64,000 nt of DNA from Dryococelus australis (GCA_029891345.1 CM057000.1:129617338-129681337), one strand, 5' to 3'. Positions 22,116 through 35,217 are shown, numbered from the stretch's first letter. The notes: generated from the sequence alone by a model not told the origin. Numbers and translations: made by a program.

Positions 22116-22514
22116 CTTTCAGTGATTGATTGTTATGTGTATCTTGCTTGGGATTTTATCATTGAACCAAGTATTTTCAGTTCAACTTTGTCTCTTTTGT
22201 TTCAATCTGTTTTAAACTTTTTCTTTATTATGTTTAATTGTACAAGTTACCATAAAATGAGATACAAAATAAATGGTATGGGGCATGTCTCAGTTCTTGG
22301 AACAACAGGGTTCAGTTATTACATTTAATTTATATTTAGTATGTCTGTTGGTAGGTAATGAGAACAACCAAAACCAAACAGTCCAAAATTGAAAATAAAA
22401 ACTGCACTTGAAAGTAAAAAAAAATGTTAAGCAGTGTGAGAGTTCTGTTAAAATAATTGAAATGTTATTATTTTTCAGTATCCATACATACATAATTGGC
22501 AGTTCTGCTTTCAG
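22116..22514. other. end of intron 1, nothing recognised
   Basis: This is AT-rich sequence leading to the acceptor at 22514. No other feature is seen. Confidence 0.6.
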
Positions 22515-22719
22515 GTACATGTATGGAGATGTCCTACAGCTTAAGTCAGTTGATGATGCGTGCGGTGTGCTATACGCATCTAAGAAGTATATGATGCCCC
22601 ACTTGGCATACCTTTGCCGAGACTATGTATTACGAAACATATCTCCTAACAATGTTCTGAGCATACTAGACTTTGCCGACAGCATCCAGGAATCTGCAAT
22701 ATATGATTCTTGTGTGCAG
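22515..22719 (+). CDS. BTB-BACK-PHR gene, internal exon (end of BTB, start of BACK)
   Basis: The acceptor TTTCAG ends at 22514 and a GTAATA donor begins at 22720. One base completes the split Glu codon and 68 whole codons follow, so the exon ends in phase 0, matching the next exon. The peptide runs YMYGDVLQL, then a helix resembling the family pattern LYAxKKYxxPHLxxxC (here LYASKKYMMPHLAYLC), then ISPNNVLSILDFADSIQE and a terminal CVQ. This is the C-terminal BTB helix pair followed by the 3-box/BACK entry, as in BTBD1/2/3/6 proteins. The reading frame is open and the motifs are well conserved, in contrast to the decayed transposon ORFs around it, so it is under constraint and is a real host exon. 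The closest named orthologue cannot be settled without a search. Confidence 0.93.
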
Positions 22720-25700
22720 GTAATAAATGTGCTGCTTTCCTTGCTTGATTTTTTCATAAGTATTTGGGAATTATAGTTCATGTTTTATAACTCTCAGTTC
22801 TCTGATAAGTATTTTTATGCATGAAAAAGTTAGTCATGGCATTTAGCAGGAAGTACAATTACTGTGATATTTTGCTGTATTAATTTTGATTTTAAATGAT
22901 GGAATGGATCTTCCTGTTGTTCAAGACTTGTTGTTTGTCCATCATTTGTCTTCTTTACAAATTATTGTTTGCTACATTTTGAAATAAAATATAATGTTCT
23001 TTTGTTAACATAAAAAATAAATAATTGCATTTTTACTAAGCAAACAAAGTGTGTAGATTTTTCTTATCATGGTTGTATGTATGCTACGTGGGCATTGAAA
23101 AAGGTGTTTGTGCAAATTTATTTTCTTTGCCTTAAGCGGATTTAAAGTACTATTAACAGTATCTTCAAACTTTTGCAATCAAACCTTTGAAAAATCACCC
23201 CTGATAGTTATGTGTTTTGTTGTTTAATAAATATGTTGTGCATCTCAAGCATTTAGACTTGTGTTAACGTAAAAGTATCTTATTTTCGGTTGAATTGAAT
23301 TTTTACTCGTATTTGGTTTAAAAATTTTAATATTTCATTTACTGTATAAATAATATTAACAAAACAAAGAGAAAATAGGCTTATTGGTAATGCCTAGCAA
23401 GAAATAGTTCTTATGCAAAATATTATTAAAGTGAGCATGCACAAATGTGGTGCGTTATCCCTTTGGGTTAGGCTTTTTTTGCATGAGGTGGAGGAATGGC
23501 CTGAAAGTAGATCTTTAGCAGGGCTTCAGAAGAGTTGGAAGTAACCATTAGTTGATAGCTTTTTATACGATGTATGTTTTATTTCAATTTTTACTTTAAA
23601 AAATTGAGGGGCTTGTTATTTTTGTGTATCGAAAGTTTGTGTGTTGACATGTTTCATTAACAGTACAACTACTTAACGAAATGTTAAAAATAATAATAAA
23701 ATGGAATGTTTGCAATGAGAGGTAAATAGGAATGAGAGGCAAAGAAGGTGTGGCATCCTTCAGTTTTAATGCATTTGAGGTGAGAGGTAGCATGTGTTGC
23801 ACGAATTAACAGCAAAGAACATTGCAATGTTAAGGGGCCCACCTACCCAGAGATTTTTTTTGTGTTGGAGGTGGAGAAGCACAGGAATGATAAGTGTGAC
23901 ATTGCCAACGTTGTGATATTACAGGTCACTGGGTTAATTTTTTTCCTTTCCCCGCAAATAAGGGTAGTTATTTTTAGCAGCAGTGGTTCAAGTGTGTATT
24001 TCGTTGCAGCTAGCAAGCAGGCTGCAAAAGTCGGAACTAGTTTCATCGTCTCTTCGATTTTGTTTCTTTGTGCATTGTTGGTCAGGAGGCTGGCAGAGTA
24101 ACAGTGTGTATCAAGCTTGCCATCACCACTTAAACACAGGATTTGAACTGGCGTGGAGTGTCCTCATCGTGCTGGGTGTACATATGGGACTTCAAGTGTT
24201 AATCCTATCATTTTATTGTTGGGAAGTCTGTATCAAGGTTCATTGCAGGTTGCTTGAGTATTTTCATATGTATCCTATGCGTATATTTTGAGATAGGACA
24301 CTTTGAAAAAGCCATTCATAGTTACATCGGAGTGCCCTGAAATGAAGGTTCTAATGCCCATGGCATCTTGAAAGCACTCGACAGGCGTTGTCTGAAGTGT
24401 ATGTTCTTTTCGTCGATCAGCTCACCGGATGCCACGTTTAATAGTTTCTTGGAAAATTATGTACATATTTCAAACACATTGCATTGCAGTTCAAGTACCA
24501 TGTAGGCGGTGATACATCTGAGGAGTATCAGAAATATATATTTAATTATAAAAAATAATAAAAATAAATATTTCCATGTTTTAGATATTGCCCTAACAGT
24601 GTGTTTGATATGTTTATACGTTTATTTTTATGATGTCGCTTATGACATTTATTCCTCTAAGGAATCAAAACAAAAAACAACATAATTTTCAGTTTCAAAT
24701 TGAATTTAAGTAGATAAAAATTAGTGTAAAAGAGACAGTATTTCATAAAGTTTAAGAGAAGTAATTTTTATACATGTGTTGTTACAAATTATGTATATTC
24801 AATATTTTGTTTTAAAGTATGTACGAGCATATTGGCAGTTAAGATTTATTCCACACATGTTACATTAATCGCTTATTTGACTATTCTATGTGGAAGAGGA
24901 TAATTTCATTATTATTTATTTTTGAATTTAAGCTTGTGTGGCAAGTTTTGTATTAAAATGTTGTATCTAGTAAACGTCTGTTACGATTTTTGAAGGATCG
25001 ACCGAACGTCGCCTTTGAACTGTATAAGGAAAAGAGAGTTTCGTTTGACCGGCCTGGTAAGAGAGATGTGTGGGAAGCCGCTCTCGTATTTTGAAGAAAT
25101 TGATGGCCAAATGTGTGTTACGTGGGCACATCAAGATGTGTGAGTAAAATGATCTTGCAGGAAAAGCTTGAGAAGAGGCCCAAAACCATGTAATGTAATA
25201 CTAAGAGGAAAATAAAATTGTAAATTTTTCCAGCCGGTTTTCTTTCCAGGTATAAGGTATTACTGACCGACCTTGGTTAATACGCCACATCACTTTGAAG
25301 CGCAATGAACACACACCGCAAATTTGATTAATAATTCTATTTGTTTTGTGAAACATCAACACCTAAGTCCATGCCCTGTTAAAAATTAACTGTTTCTACT
25401 GATTGAAGCTAGACATTGTTTTCTCTGTGTGGCAAAAAAAAAAAAAATTGATATCTGAACATTTAATTATAGTTTTAAACTCAACCCAGGCATTACTGGA
25501 CATTATCAGCCAAATTAATAATTCAATGTCAAACAAAAAATTAAAGTGAGATGTAAATTAAACATTGGTTTAGTTAAAAAGGATAACACATGTGCAACAT
25601 TTTTTTTAATGCCTCGGTAAAAATAAAACACATTCATTTTGATAAATGTGTTTTATTTAAATAAGTTTACACTGGTTGCTAGGGAACTGCTTCCCCTCTC

Positions 25701-26359
25701 ATCAGGTGTGTAAGGTGGGAGAGCATGCCAGACTCGCTGAGTCTCTGACACCATCAGCTGAATTTGAGAGCACCCACTGCAGTCATGATAAACAGCTAAA
25801 TGTTTTATTCTATTTCACACCGAGTGTTTAGATGTTTCTATGAACAACCAGCTTAAAAACAATCATTACGGAAAATATTACGTGATGGGACCAAAAAATA
25901 TTTCGATCGATGCAATATTTGATAAACAATGAAAGCAGGTAATGTCATTATTTGTGTAGGAATTTTGCCGGGACCAATATAAATTAATGGGTGATAAGGT
26001 TTATCGGTATATGCATTTTCGGTGCATCGAGAGTCCCCTGTATTTAATTTAAAAGCTGTTGATTGTATGTCTGGTAAGGAATTGGAATTTGAATAGAATT
26101 GAATGAGAACTGGCAAATCTGTGGATTGGCAGTTAGTATTGGAATCATTGTTAAGTGAATTGGCACATACATTAGTGTCCGTGGTGAAAGTAATTACTTT
26201 AGACAGATTTCAGACTTGTTAATGCCTAGTACCTTGCAGGACCATGTCCACATGAGAGATTTTTCTCCCGCATGTGAACTCTCGGCGAGTTGTGAGGGTT
26301 TCCTCTTTGAGATTTAGGGTGTCTGTCAGTTCTGTCTCCTTGTACTCTAATTTGTAATC
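22720..26359. other. intron 2, AT-rich, no genes
   Basis: No protein-like ORF is present. A 14 bp inverted repeat around AATAAAACACATT lies at 25621-25658 with a 10-nt loop. Slightly GC-richer sequence at 23870-24300 and 25010-25200 may be old repeats but is not identifiable. Confidence 0.5.
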
Positions 26360-26622
26360 ATGGCACAGAGAGCAGCCGCTGTGCTTCTAAATGAGCTGCA
26401 CAAATATCTCGATGCACAAGTCACACATTTGTCGGGTGAAGTAGTTGATAAGAAAAAGACCCTGATAATGGGGTGTGTAACTAATGGTTAATGAATTTTG
26501 TTTTGACGATGTCTATCTAAACAACTACCTCATTGGGATTTCACATGCTGAGTTTTTAGTCAAAAAAATTGTACCAGATTGCAATAAAAAGGCACTGTAA
26601 TGAAAAATTCTATTAAAATCAA
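26360..26622 (+). pseudogene. possible PIF/Harbinger transposase relic
   Basis: Two short consecutive frames look protein-like. The first starts MAQRAAAVLLNELHKYLD (26360-26491). The second reads NNYLIGISHAEFLVKKIVPD, like the 'FKNFxRMSxxDFExLLxLIGPxI' region near the start of insect Harbinger transposases. No catalytic residues remain downstream. The call rests on one weak motif. Confidence 0.3.
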
Positions 26623-26805
26623 CAATGGACTTCTTGTTACAAAATGGTTTCCTGCTTCAGCTAGGTTAATTCGTTGGCAACATTATACAATAAATTTAAT
26701 GAGCATCAAAAATCTTGTATTTGCTATACATTAGCCTTGGCCTATCTGTTACCACAAGACTTCCAGCAAAATATAAAGACATGGCTCATTGGTCAGCTTA
26801 AGATG

Positions 26806-26811
26806 AAAAAG

Positions 26812-26864
<53 letters not shown>

Positions 26865-26868
26865 TATA
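26806..26868. repeat. poly-A and TA simple repeat
   Basis: An A-rich run (about 45 nt with a few G) is followed by (TA)n. It could be the A tail of a lost retroposon. Confidence 0.8.
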
Positions 26869-29379
26869 ATACTCCGCAACTAATTTTGTCATGGTTCAAA
26901 TCAATAAGTTTAACTTAATAGTATGAATTGCAATAATGTGTAATGAAAGGGGCAGAATTCTTGATTAACTTGGGCACACTACAAATTATGACAAGTCATT
27001 CCAATTAAACATTTTAGAAATTTTTTTTAACAGAGCATGTATTCGGGAAGCAAAGTCTCTTAAAGTGGATATTCAATGACATGAGTCGTGTTATATTAAC
27101 ATAAAAATATTACATATATTCAATTATGATAAAATGTTTTCAATCAATGAATCTATCTGTTGTCAAGGAAAAAGTCGTCTTCGTACTCATTCAAAAAGTT
27201 TGTGAAGGCAAACTGCCAATTAAATTAGACATAAGTTCTGTTAGTGTAATGTACATTGCTAAAGAAGGTGGAATTCAGAGCAGCGAAAGCAAAAGGTGCA
27301 AGGACCTACTGAATTTAATTTATTATTTGACAGGGAGATTTTTTAATTAATTTTTTACTACTACTATTATGTTTGATTGAATTGCAGACCCCAAATTTTT
27401 TACTATGTTGAAGCACATAATATGCAACCATTTAGAGAAAATTCAAATAGTCAACTAACAAGCTAATTTTCTAGTAGTTTACGTTCCCATGTTTTATAGC
27501 CTCTTCATGTGAATAAAATTGCTGCAAATGAATTGCTGTATTCGTTTTAAGATATATTTGATGACACAGTTGGTAAACAAATATAAATGGCAGCTTAAAG
27601 TGAATATCATCTGTGTTTCTAGAAAATGTTGGTAGTCTATACTGTGCTCCTGTGAGCATGTGCCAAGTAGTAGTAGAAAACAGTTTAGTATTGGTAATGT
27701 GTCATAGGTCATCAGACAGAGATTGCATGTTGGTATCACATCAGAGGTCATAAACTTTGGAGTCGTGATATCGTCTAATACGTGCCAAAAAAATATCACT
27801 GTCCTCAAAACCTAAAATGATAAAAAGTATTTGAAACTACATGCCATACGCAGTCCTTACTATTTTCAAACTACTAATTGGTTGTTCCTAAGAACTTAAT
27901 AGCTACAGTATAAAACACTTGACTCATTAGTTATTATGTTAATACCCATGGATTTCACAATTCCTCTAATTTTTGGTATCTTGAAATAGTCATCCAAATA
28001 GCTTAATATAGTAGTCCATTTGGCTAGAATAATTTAGAATGACACAATTCTTTTGAAATAATGTTATGTAATTTTTTTAAATAATGTAAGCCTATAACAG
28101 GGGCAGAAAAATAATAATGTATTTGAAAATTTACTTTAAAATAATTGTAAAATACAATTTTACTGTTTTTTATTGTCTTTTTCGGATGTTCCATAGCGAA
28201 ACAGACAAGATACAGCAGCAAAAATGTGCTTGTACACAAGAAGTTAGTTATACACCACTGCAATTGAAAAAGCTTACCTTCGTAATTAATGAATTGGGTG
28301 TTGTTAAATTTATCTGCCATTTGTCGTGTTTGGTGCAGCATAAGAATATTTTTTAATATTTTTAATGACTGCCAGATAAGTATATGCATAAAAAAACTCT
28401 GTGAAATCAGGAATAGAATGGATAATCTTTCAGGATTTATGGACACTTCTTTTTTCCAGGGAGGAATTTCCCACCAATTCAGTGGAACTATCTGTAAAAT
28501 CTATAATTAATTCATTTTTGTTGCATCACTAATAAAGTATTTTGTAGGAAAATAAAGTAATTTTCAGAGTGCTGGAGTTGTAAAGATATTAATAAAAGAA
28601 GTTAAAAAAATAAATGACACACTTTTTCTGGATTAGGACTTCACCATACATTTAAATATTACAACTTTGCTACCATGACTGCTTAACTACCAAGCATTTG
28701 TTACAGCTGCAAGAAAAATTTACACGTAGATATTGTTTTCTATTTCCTTATTACTCTCTCATGTTTTTAAAGTGTTATCGCCTGTTGCAGGTTTGTGTGT
28801 TCCCTTTCCACATTTCAAATTGTTGATTCAATATTGACATGCTAGAACAGAGCAAAGAATGCCTCTGCAGAGCACATACATAGGACAATTGTGATATGTT
28901 TCTTTTTTCATAAACAAATATTTTTGTTTCATTTTCCATCACTACCAACTTTAGTAGCATATGTATTACTTAAAAAATATTTGTAACTATGCACATGTTT
29001 TTTAGTTTTTATGTTCTTCCAAGTTGCTGGTAGCTGGAAATGCACTTTACATTTTTAACCTCGCACATAGGGCTCGGAAAATCATCAAGACTCTCAAACA
29101 CTTTGCAGAAGAGGGACTCACAAAATTTGTTCGTGAATTCAAGCTCTGTTTGTGAGATATTCAAGATAAGGAGAGTGTGGTTCCACATGTGAAGTGTTCA
29201 ATGATGCCCCCCCTTCCCCCCCCCATTCATTCATTGAAGTGTTTTGGTAGGTGGGGGAGCAGATGTTTGAATAAAGACCGTAATATCCTTAATGTAGTAT
29301 GTTTTCGGTCTCTTCAAATGACACGTTACTTATTACTGTTGAGTGTTACTTTTAATATTATATTTTTTTTTATTTGCAG
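26869..29379. other. rest of intron 2, AT-rich, no genes
   Basis: No ORF with recognisable content is present. There is a C-rich run at about 29206-29224. Confidence 0.5.
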
Positions 29380-30462
29380 GTTATGTGCAAGTATACTAAG
29401 GAAATTGCAAATTCCTCAGTTGGCACGATATCATCATTGGTTGTATCAGCACTTCTAGAACAGAATTCACTGAACATCAGTGAGGTAGGATTGTTTGACA
29501 TGATAGTGCGTTGGGCAGAAGAAGAATGTCGGCAGGATGGAATACCGCCAAGCAGAGCTAACTGCCGTGCAATGTTGATGAAGATAAGAGCATTGGCTAA
29601 AATACGGTTCCTCACGATGACACCAGATGAATTTGCCGATGGTCCAGAACGTTCCGGGATACTGACAACAGATGAAATCTGTGCTCTTCGCTTTGCATTC
29701 TGTGGTCTCCAGAATGGAAATTTGCAGTGTAGCAGTAGTGCTAATTCGACATGTGCAAATAAAGAAGAGCGTTCTGTTTCTCACAGTGAATCAGAATGTA
29801 AGTGTGATGAAGTAGAGGACTTGTTTGTCATATTCAATGCCAAGTACAAACAGTCTCTTTCCAGCCCGAGCACCATCGCTACAAACTTGATGAATGTTCT
29901 CGGTAGTCATGGCTTGAGCTGCAATGCTAAGCCACGTAGCAGAATCTCAGTGAAGCAGTTCAGTTGTGCCAGGCGTTTCCTGAAGACTGCAGTGACGGTG
30001 CCAGGGCGGCTGCGACTGCTAACAAAGTTACATGTCAACCACAGCATCATGATGACTGGGATGCGCTTCTTCACGCGCTTACTGCCCCAGTGCAAGTTTT
30101 CATATGGGTGTGTGCTTTCCCAGGACTATCAGGAGGACCTGGAGGTGTGCATATTGGATGCACAGGGTGTGCTACTGTCACGCACAGAGTTCACGGACAC
30201 TGTGGTTTACAACACATTGGCGAGCATCATGCTCAGTGAGCCGGTGCACCTCAACTGCAACAAAGAGTACAGCATAGTGACATTGCTCCCAAGCGGGAAC
30301 GGTCTGGACTATGAGTATCCCCTCAGCTTTATGTCGGAGACTGAGACTAGTCATGGGGTGGAGTTCAGCTTCTGCGATCACGCAGAAACTAATGGCAATG
30401 GCACGTTTGTGCGTCGTCTGGACATGGGTTTTGTTGACACAGTTTTGTTCAAGTTTTTGTAA
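29380..30462 (+). CDS. BTB-BACK-PHR gene, terminal coding exon (BACK and PHR-like domain)
   Basis: A tract ending TTTGCAG at 29379 is the acceptor, and a 360-codon open frame in phase 0 ends with TAA at 30460-30462. Residues 1-105 are a BACK domain: LFDMIVRWAEEECRQ lies at about 38-52, followed by IRFLTMTPDEFADGP and SGILTTDEI, all typical of BTBD3/6-like proteins. A Ser/Cys-rich linker of about 65 residues follows. Residues ~195-360 have the beta-rich spacing of a PHR domain, with a TEFTDTVVYNT-like strand, then EPVHLNCNKEYSIV, an NGNGT turn and a hydrophobic end DTVLFKFL. PHR identity is low; the usual glycine motifs such as GFGLYG are replaced. It is therefore a divergent family member, or one under relaxed constraint in that domain. 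Together with the two upstream exons it gives 473 residues. Confidence 0.93.
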   Translation, partial: VMCKYTKEIANSSVGTISSLVVSALLEQNSLNISEVGLFDMIVRWAEEECRQDGIPPSRANCRAMLMKIRALAKIRFLTMTPDEFADGPERSGILTTDEICALRFAFCGLQNGNLQCSSSANSTCANKEERSVSHSESECKCDEVEDLFVIFNAKYKQSLSSPSTIATNLMNVLGSHGLSCNAKPRSRISVKQFSCARRFLKTAVTVPGRLRLLTKLHVNHSIMMTGMRFFTRLLPQCKFSYGCVLSQDYQEDLEVCILDAQGVLLSRTEFTDTVVYNTLASIMLSEPVHLNCNKEYSIVTLLPSGNGLDYEYPLSFMSETETSHGVEFSFCDHAETNGNGTFVRRLDMGFVDTVLFKFL

Positions 30463-30598
30463 AAGTTGGTGAGTTAGTCTATCCTGTAGATCTTCTGTGA
30501 TGTAGTTATATTGCGGGTAATACGTACTTAGGGCATGCATATCTAGCTGGTATGAAAATACTTTTCTTTACAGTGGGTTTTTGAAAAGACAGGGATTA

Positions 30599-30604
30599 AA
30601 TAAA
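30599..30604 (+). terminator. candidate polyadenylation signal of the BTB gene
   Basis: A canonical AATAAA lies 137 nt after the stop codon, in AT-rich sequence. Further AATAAA copies follow downstream, so the true 3' end of the mRNA may lie later. Confidence 0.4.
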
Positions 30605-32029
30605 CCAAAGCTTTTAAAAAAAAATTATTGATTTCTTAGCTAGCCACAAGAACAAAAGGCAAAGCCAAATAAATATATTTCTTGCAATTTTAGTTTTTTT
30701 AAAAGCACATCGGTTGTTATTAAAAAAAAAAAGATGTAAGTATTTTGTATGTTTGAAACAGACACTTTTTTTATTTTATCGGGATACCATGCAGAACATT
30801 TTTAAGGCTATGATGTGTATTTACAGCACTAAGGCTAATGAGATAGTGAATATCTGTACTCAGTTAACAATGGAGGTAATTCCTAGAAAACTTATTTAGT
30901 ATGAATGTGTTTTCTTGTGTTCCTCACAACTTACAAAATAGCTGAATGCTTTCCTGTATGCATTTTATTTTTTGAAATGTAAAGCTCTGAAGACTGATAT
31001 TATTTTAATTTTGCTACTTATTAATGTTGCCGTGGCATATGTCCCATATCTCGGTGTCTGCTTCTTTGTTCTGAGCCATTAGTTCTGTCTCAAACCTGCT
31101 GTGTTCAGTTGTGTACCTTGACTCCTTATGACCTTCCTGCACTGTCCATCTGTTAGGTACTCACCATCTGTTTAATTTCCCCAAGGATTTCTCAAAAATT
31201 GTTCTGACATAGAAAATTTTGAATGTGTTAATTTAGACATGTTGATTAATAATTTATTGTAACAAATGATTTACAGCTAAGTTTGACATATTTTCATGCA
31301 AACTATTTGGAAATGTTTCCATTTTATATTCTGTATTTTATTTCCTGCAACAAGAGTACCATAAACAATCATATACCTCATAAGACGGTACAGGTTTTTG
31401 GAAGATATGTATGTAAGTGTAGTGACTTACTAAAATACTTATCAACAATATTTTTAGTAAACTGAATCCATTTGTAGCTAGCATGAATACAATTTTTAAA
31501 CATATCAATGAACTAGAGATCATGTTTATGGTTCTAAGTGGAAAGCATTTTACTTTCTATGAGGGTCAAAGGTTTTATTTTTCTTGAGCTTTTACTCAGA
31601 GTCCTTTGCCCGTCTCAGTATGTTTTGGAGCAGCTCCAAGAATTTGGTACTCAGCTGCTGGTTCAAGAAAAAATGTTACAAAATTCAGGAGAGAGTAAAA
31701 AGAAGGAAAAATATTCTGTGAGAGCCTTTAATGGGACCAAAGATAATAGATGTATTTGGGAAAATGTGAAATATGGGAATGTAAAAAAGGGTTCTAGTGT
31801 GTGTATTTACATTTTACAGCTTTGAATAATTTTACAGAAATAGAGCAAAGTGCTAAGTACATATGCTAATAAAATTATACTCTCAAAACCATGAAAGCAC
31901 CAATAACATAGTTAAACGGTTATCAGAAATATATAACAATTTATTAGAGATTCGATACAGAATATCAAAACATCTCTGTAAATAAAAGCAGTTTTTGTGC
32001 CCATTTACCCTCATTTTGGTACTCTTTAC
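30605..32029. other. 3' flank or 3' UTR of the BTB gene, AT-rich
   Basis: Several AATAAA motifs and poly-A/T runs occur. One short segment, 31619-31694, has an acceptor-like CTCAG, a helical open frame (YVLEQLQEFGTQLLVQEK) and a GTAAAA donor-like end; it is noted in the findings and not called as an exon. Confidence 0.4.
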
Positions 32030-34650
32030 TAAATGTAGGGAGGGGTTGCCTCCCTAGTTTTTACAGCAGTTTGCACATGCGCTGACCTGGTAGTCATTCT
32101 TCACAAGTCTACAGATTGGGTACAATTTGATGCGTGTCACTTAGACTAAGTCAATGTAACTTTGGTGAGCGCTATGTCAGTTGCGTTGTGGTTAACAATT
32201 ATTTGCTCTGAGTGAACTTTCTGCCAGAGGTTAACACTGGTCTGGTTTGTTTACGAGTCGGTACAAAATCAGCTATGGGTGGTAACTCAATATGTCCGAC
32301 TATAACCTTAGTCCGTTGAGGTAGGCCTGACTTACCAGGGTACTCAGTTACCTATTTTTTTGGGCTGTGGTGTGGAAGTAGGTCGACTGGGGCCAGCAGT
32401 TTCCTTGGTAGTACTGGATAACGAGTTTCCATGCAGAGAGGTACGGTACTTCTTACTCCACTCGGTGGCTCCACTGCTTCCAAAGTAAGTGTAAGAATTG
32501 CCCAACCTGGTGTCACTCCCAGTGACCAGGGCACAAGTTGTTGGATTACGCTCGATGCCCAGTCTAGTGTGTAGGGAATAAAAGAGGGCTGCTGTCTGAA
32601 GAGGAAGACCTCTCCAGGTGTCGGGTGGCTTGAGCTCGTTCCGATGGGGTGCCTCTGCCAAGTGCAGAGGGGTTATTTTGGGACACACTTGCTTAGCAGC
32701 AAGAAACTTGGCCTTTTGCTCCTCCCCTCGAGCTCCGTGCCTTTCCCCAAATGACATAGAGGCAGAAATGACAACTCACTCTTAGCTGGGCGCAAGCAGT
32801 TGACAGTACCCTAAGTAAGTGTAAAGCCCAACAGCAGTTGACAGCACGAACCCTATGCTCCAATCAGTTCTGTACCTTGGCGCACAAACCTGGAGCGGTG
32901 GGTCATGTGGGCCATATTCCTACTACTGTTGGGGTGTGGTCCAGCAACAGGCGGGCCTCCAGTCCCAGGCAAATAGCCCTGCCAGCACTGGCAGCGCCCT
33001 GGCAGCAATACAACCTGAGGTGGCTGTCCTGCTCCTGTTGGATGAGTACCTGGTGGTGTGTGTTTCCTACGTACAGATTCCTGAAGGGGATCTGCAGTCC
33101 TACACTATGGTTCATACTGTTAGAAAACCCGGTCTCCTGCTTGCTCCGTACAAGGGTTGACTTCTTAGTAGTCGGAAAGGATTTACCTCTTTGACAGATT
33201 CACTCTAAGGATGGGAATAAGTTTTATTTATTATGAATAATAAATACTGATGACACATACTCTCTTACTACTAAGCAAAGTGCGAACGGAAGTAACTTAC
33301 GCTTTACAGGTGGAGGTGACCTGCTTCTAGGCTTTCCAAGATAAGAATTACTTCGATGACTATGAAAATAACTCAAGATGCAGTTACTCTACCCTGGGTT
33401 GTCTAGACGAGACTTTACAAAAGGGGCCACTCCCAAAAGGGCAGTGGGTGTAGTTGTCACTCACCAAAAAGTAGGCGGCGGCTCTTGAACCAGGAGGATC
33501 AACTGGAGAAGTATGGAGTGAAGCTTGCAGGCTTCTGGTGTTGTAGAGGTTTTGGTAGTGTTTGGTGGTTGAAGTCTCTGGAGCTTCTGGTATTAGATGG
33601 TTGAAGCCTCTGGTCGTTGGTGGTGCCAGCCACAGGTCTAGAAGGCCTGGTAGGCAGTAGAGTCCCAGCACAGATGTGTTGAGGTGAGCTACTGGAGATG
33701 ATATCTAGTGTCTTCGGCAACGCACAGCCTTATGTAGTGCGCTCGGCCGGCCCATGCCTGGGCTGGAGTAGGGGGTGTGACGTCGCTCTGTGACGTATGC
33801 CTGGAGCGAGCAAGGTGGGAGAAACTACCCTTACGCTTGGCGATATGGCCTCGGGCGCTCGGCGGTGCTCGGTCCTCTTCAGTATGCTTCACTGGTGTGG
33901 CGACACTCTGTCTGCCAGCTGCGTTGGGGAGGCTGATGTGTTACTGTGGCTGCTTGGAAACACTGCTTATTTCATGTGCTAGAACCATCCTCTAGACTGG
34001 GAGCGATTCCGTATACACTCGTGAATGTGTTGGGTTTAACCCTTCCTCAGGATACGTAAGTTGGGTCAGGAAGTCAGAAATTGCCACATGTCTGTAACTG
34101 TCGCTCCACAGGAAACAATCCTTCAGCCATCTATGGTTGTGGTTCCTAGTATGGTATAACATGTTAGGATGAGTCACAGTCGTTTGGTATAACTCATATA
34201 AGCATCATGTGTCAAAGTCAATTTCTGGGGGTGTCTGGTGTTGGGGCCCTCTGGACTTAACATGAACTGGTGAACAGGCTTTGGCCAGGGGTTACCTTAC
34301 TAGGTAATTTGGGTAACCTGCAAGAGCTGCCAAGGTCTCATGTCTGGTATGTGCAAGAGTGGGCTCAATCTGCACTTTCTGTAGGTGTCTTTCCAAGATT
34401 GAGTTATCTCACAGTCAGCTGCAGTGCGGCGATAATGCAGAGGTTGATGGTCCAGGGTTTTTGACCATTATGGGCAGGTCCATGTGTGCATTGTCTGAAA
34501 CTCTACCTCAGGAAGGTAATTGTGTATCAGTGACAATGCCTTTTTCTACACCTAGGCTGTCTAGTTCCTAGTTGTGCGCCTGGGCTTGGTGGTGTGCGCC
34601 CCTTTGCTTAGAATGCAGATTTCCATTGGTGGCTCTTAATGGATGCGTTT
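32030..34650. repeat. GC-richer unclassified block, probably a retroelement remnant
   Basis: The base composition changes sharply from the AT-rich flanks. The block holds many overlapping open frames on both strands, none with a recognisable domain; the longest is 137 codons on the minus strand (32757-32344). Repetitive GTTGAAG/CTTCTGG segments at 33500-33620 and a TGACGT-rich segment at 33777-33805 suggest LTR-like regulatory sequence. No terminal repeats were found by eye. Confidence 0.35.
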
Positions 34651-35217
34651 GACACACTGATTTCCCTAAAGTTTAAAATTAGAATAAATTTGCTTTTAAT
34701 ATTTCTGTGATTCATTATTCCATCCACCACTCCATATATTTCAAGACAAAAAAAATTGGTTTCAAGTGCAGTTGTTCACTGAGGGATTTTCAGCTTTGTT
34801 ACCTGATTGCTTTTTTTTGTAAGAACCAAAGCTTTTTTTAGCCCAATTCTAGTAGTAACAACTGGTAGGCAATCCATATAAATTAATATGGCATGTGATT
34901 TCTTTATTGCTGCTTGTTTAATGGTGTGAATATGTTCTCAGTACACAATAGTGTGTTTAAAATTAGAGAAGTGCCTTTTAATCTGCGAATCCGTGGAAGT
35001 ATGACGATCAGAAAGACTTGCTAGTGCATGTAGATGAAAAAATAATAAATTTTAGGCTGTAATATGTTAATAAGTTTTAAGACAAACAAAAATGTGGTGC
35101 AAAATAGGTATTTGGGGAGATATTCAAAACAGAGTTACAATAGTTTTGTAAAGGCCTTTACTGTCTATAATTTACTTACCTGCAATTTTTGTTCCATATT
35201 TTCTTTTTCTACAATGT

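Noticed and set aside
26674-26883. Open frame ending in poly-Lys
   Set aside because: It runs into an A-rich simple repeat; no upstream support.
32344-32757. 137-codon minus-strand frame
   Set aside because: No recognisable motif and no neighbouring gene structure. It lies in a GC-rich block where long open frames are expected by chance.
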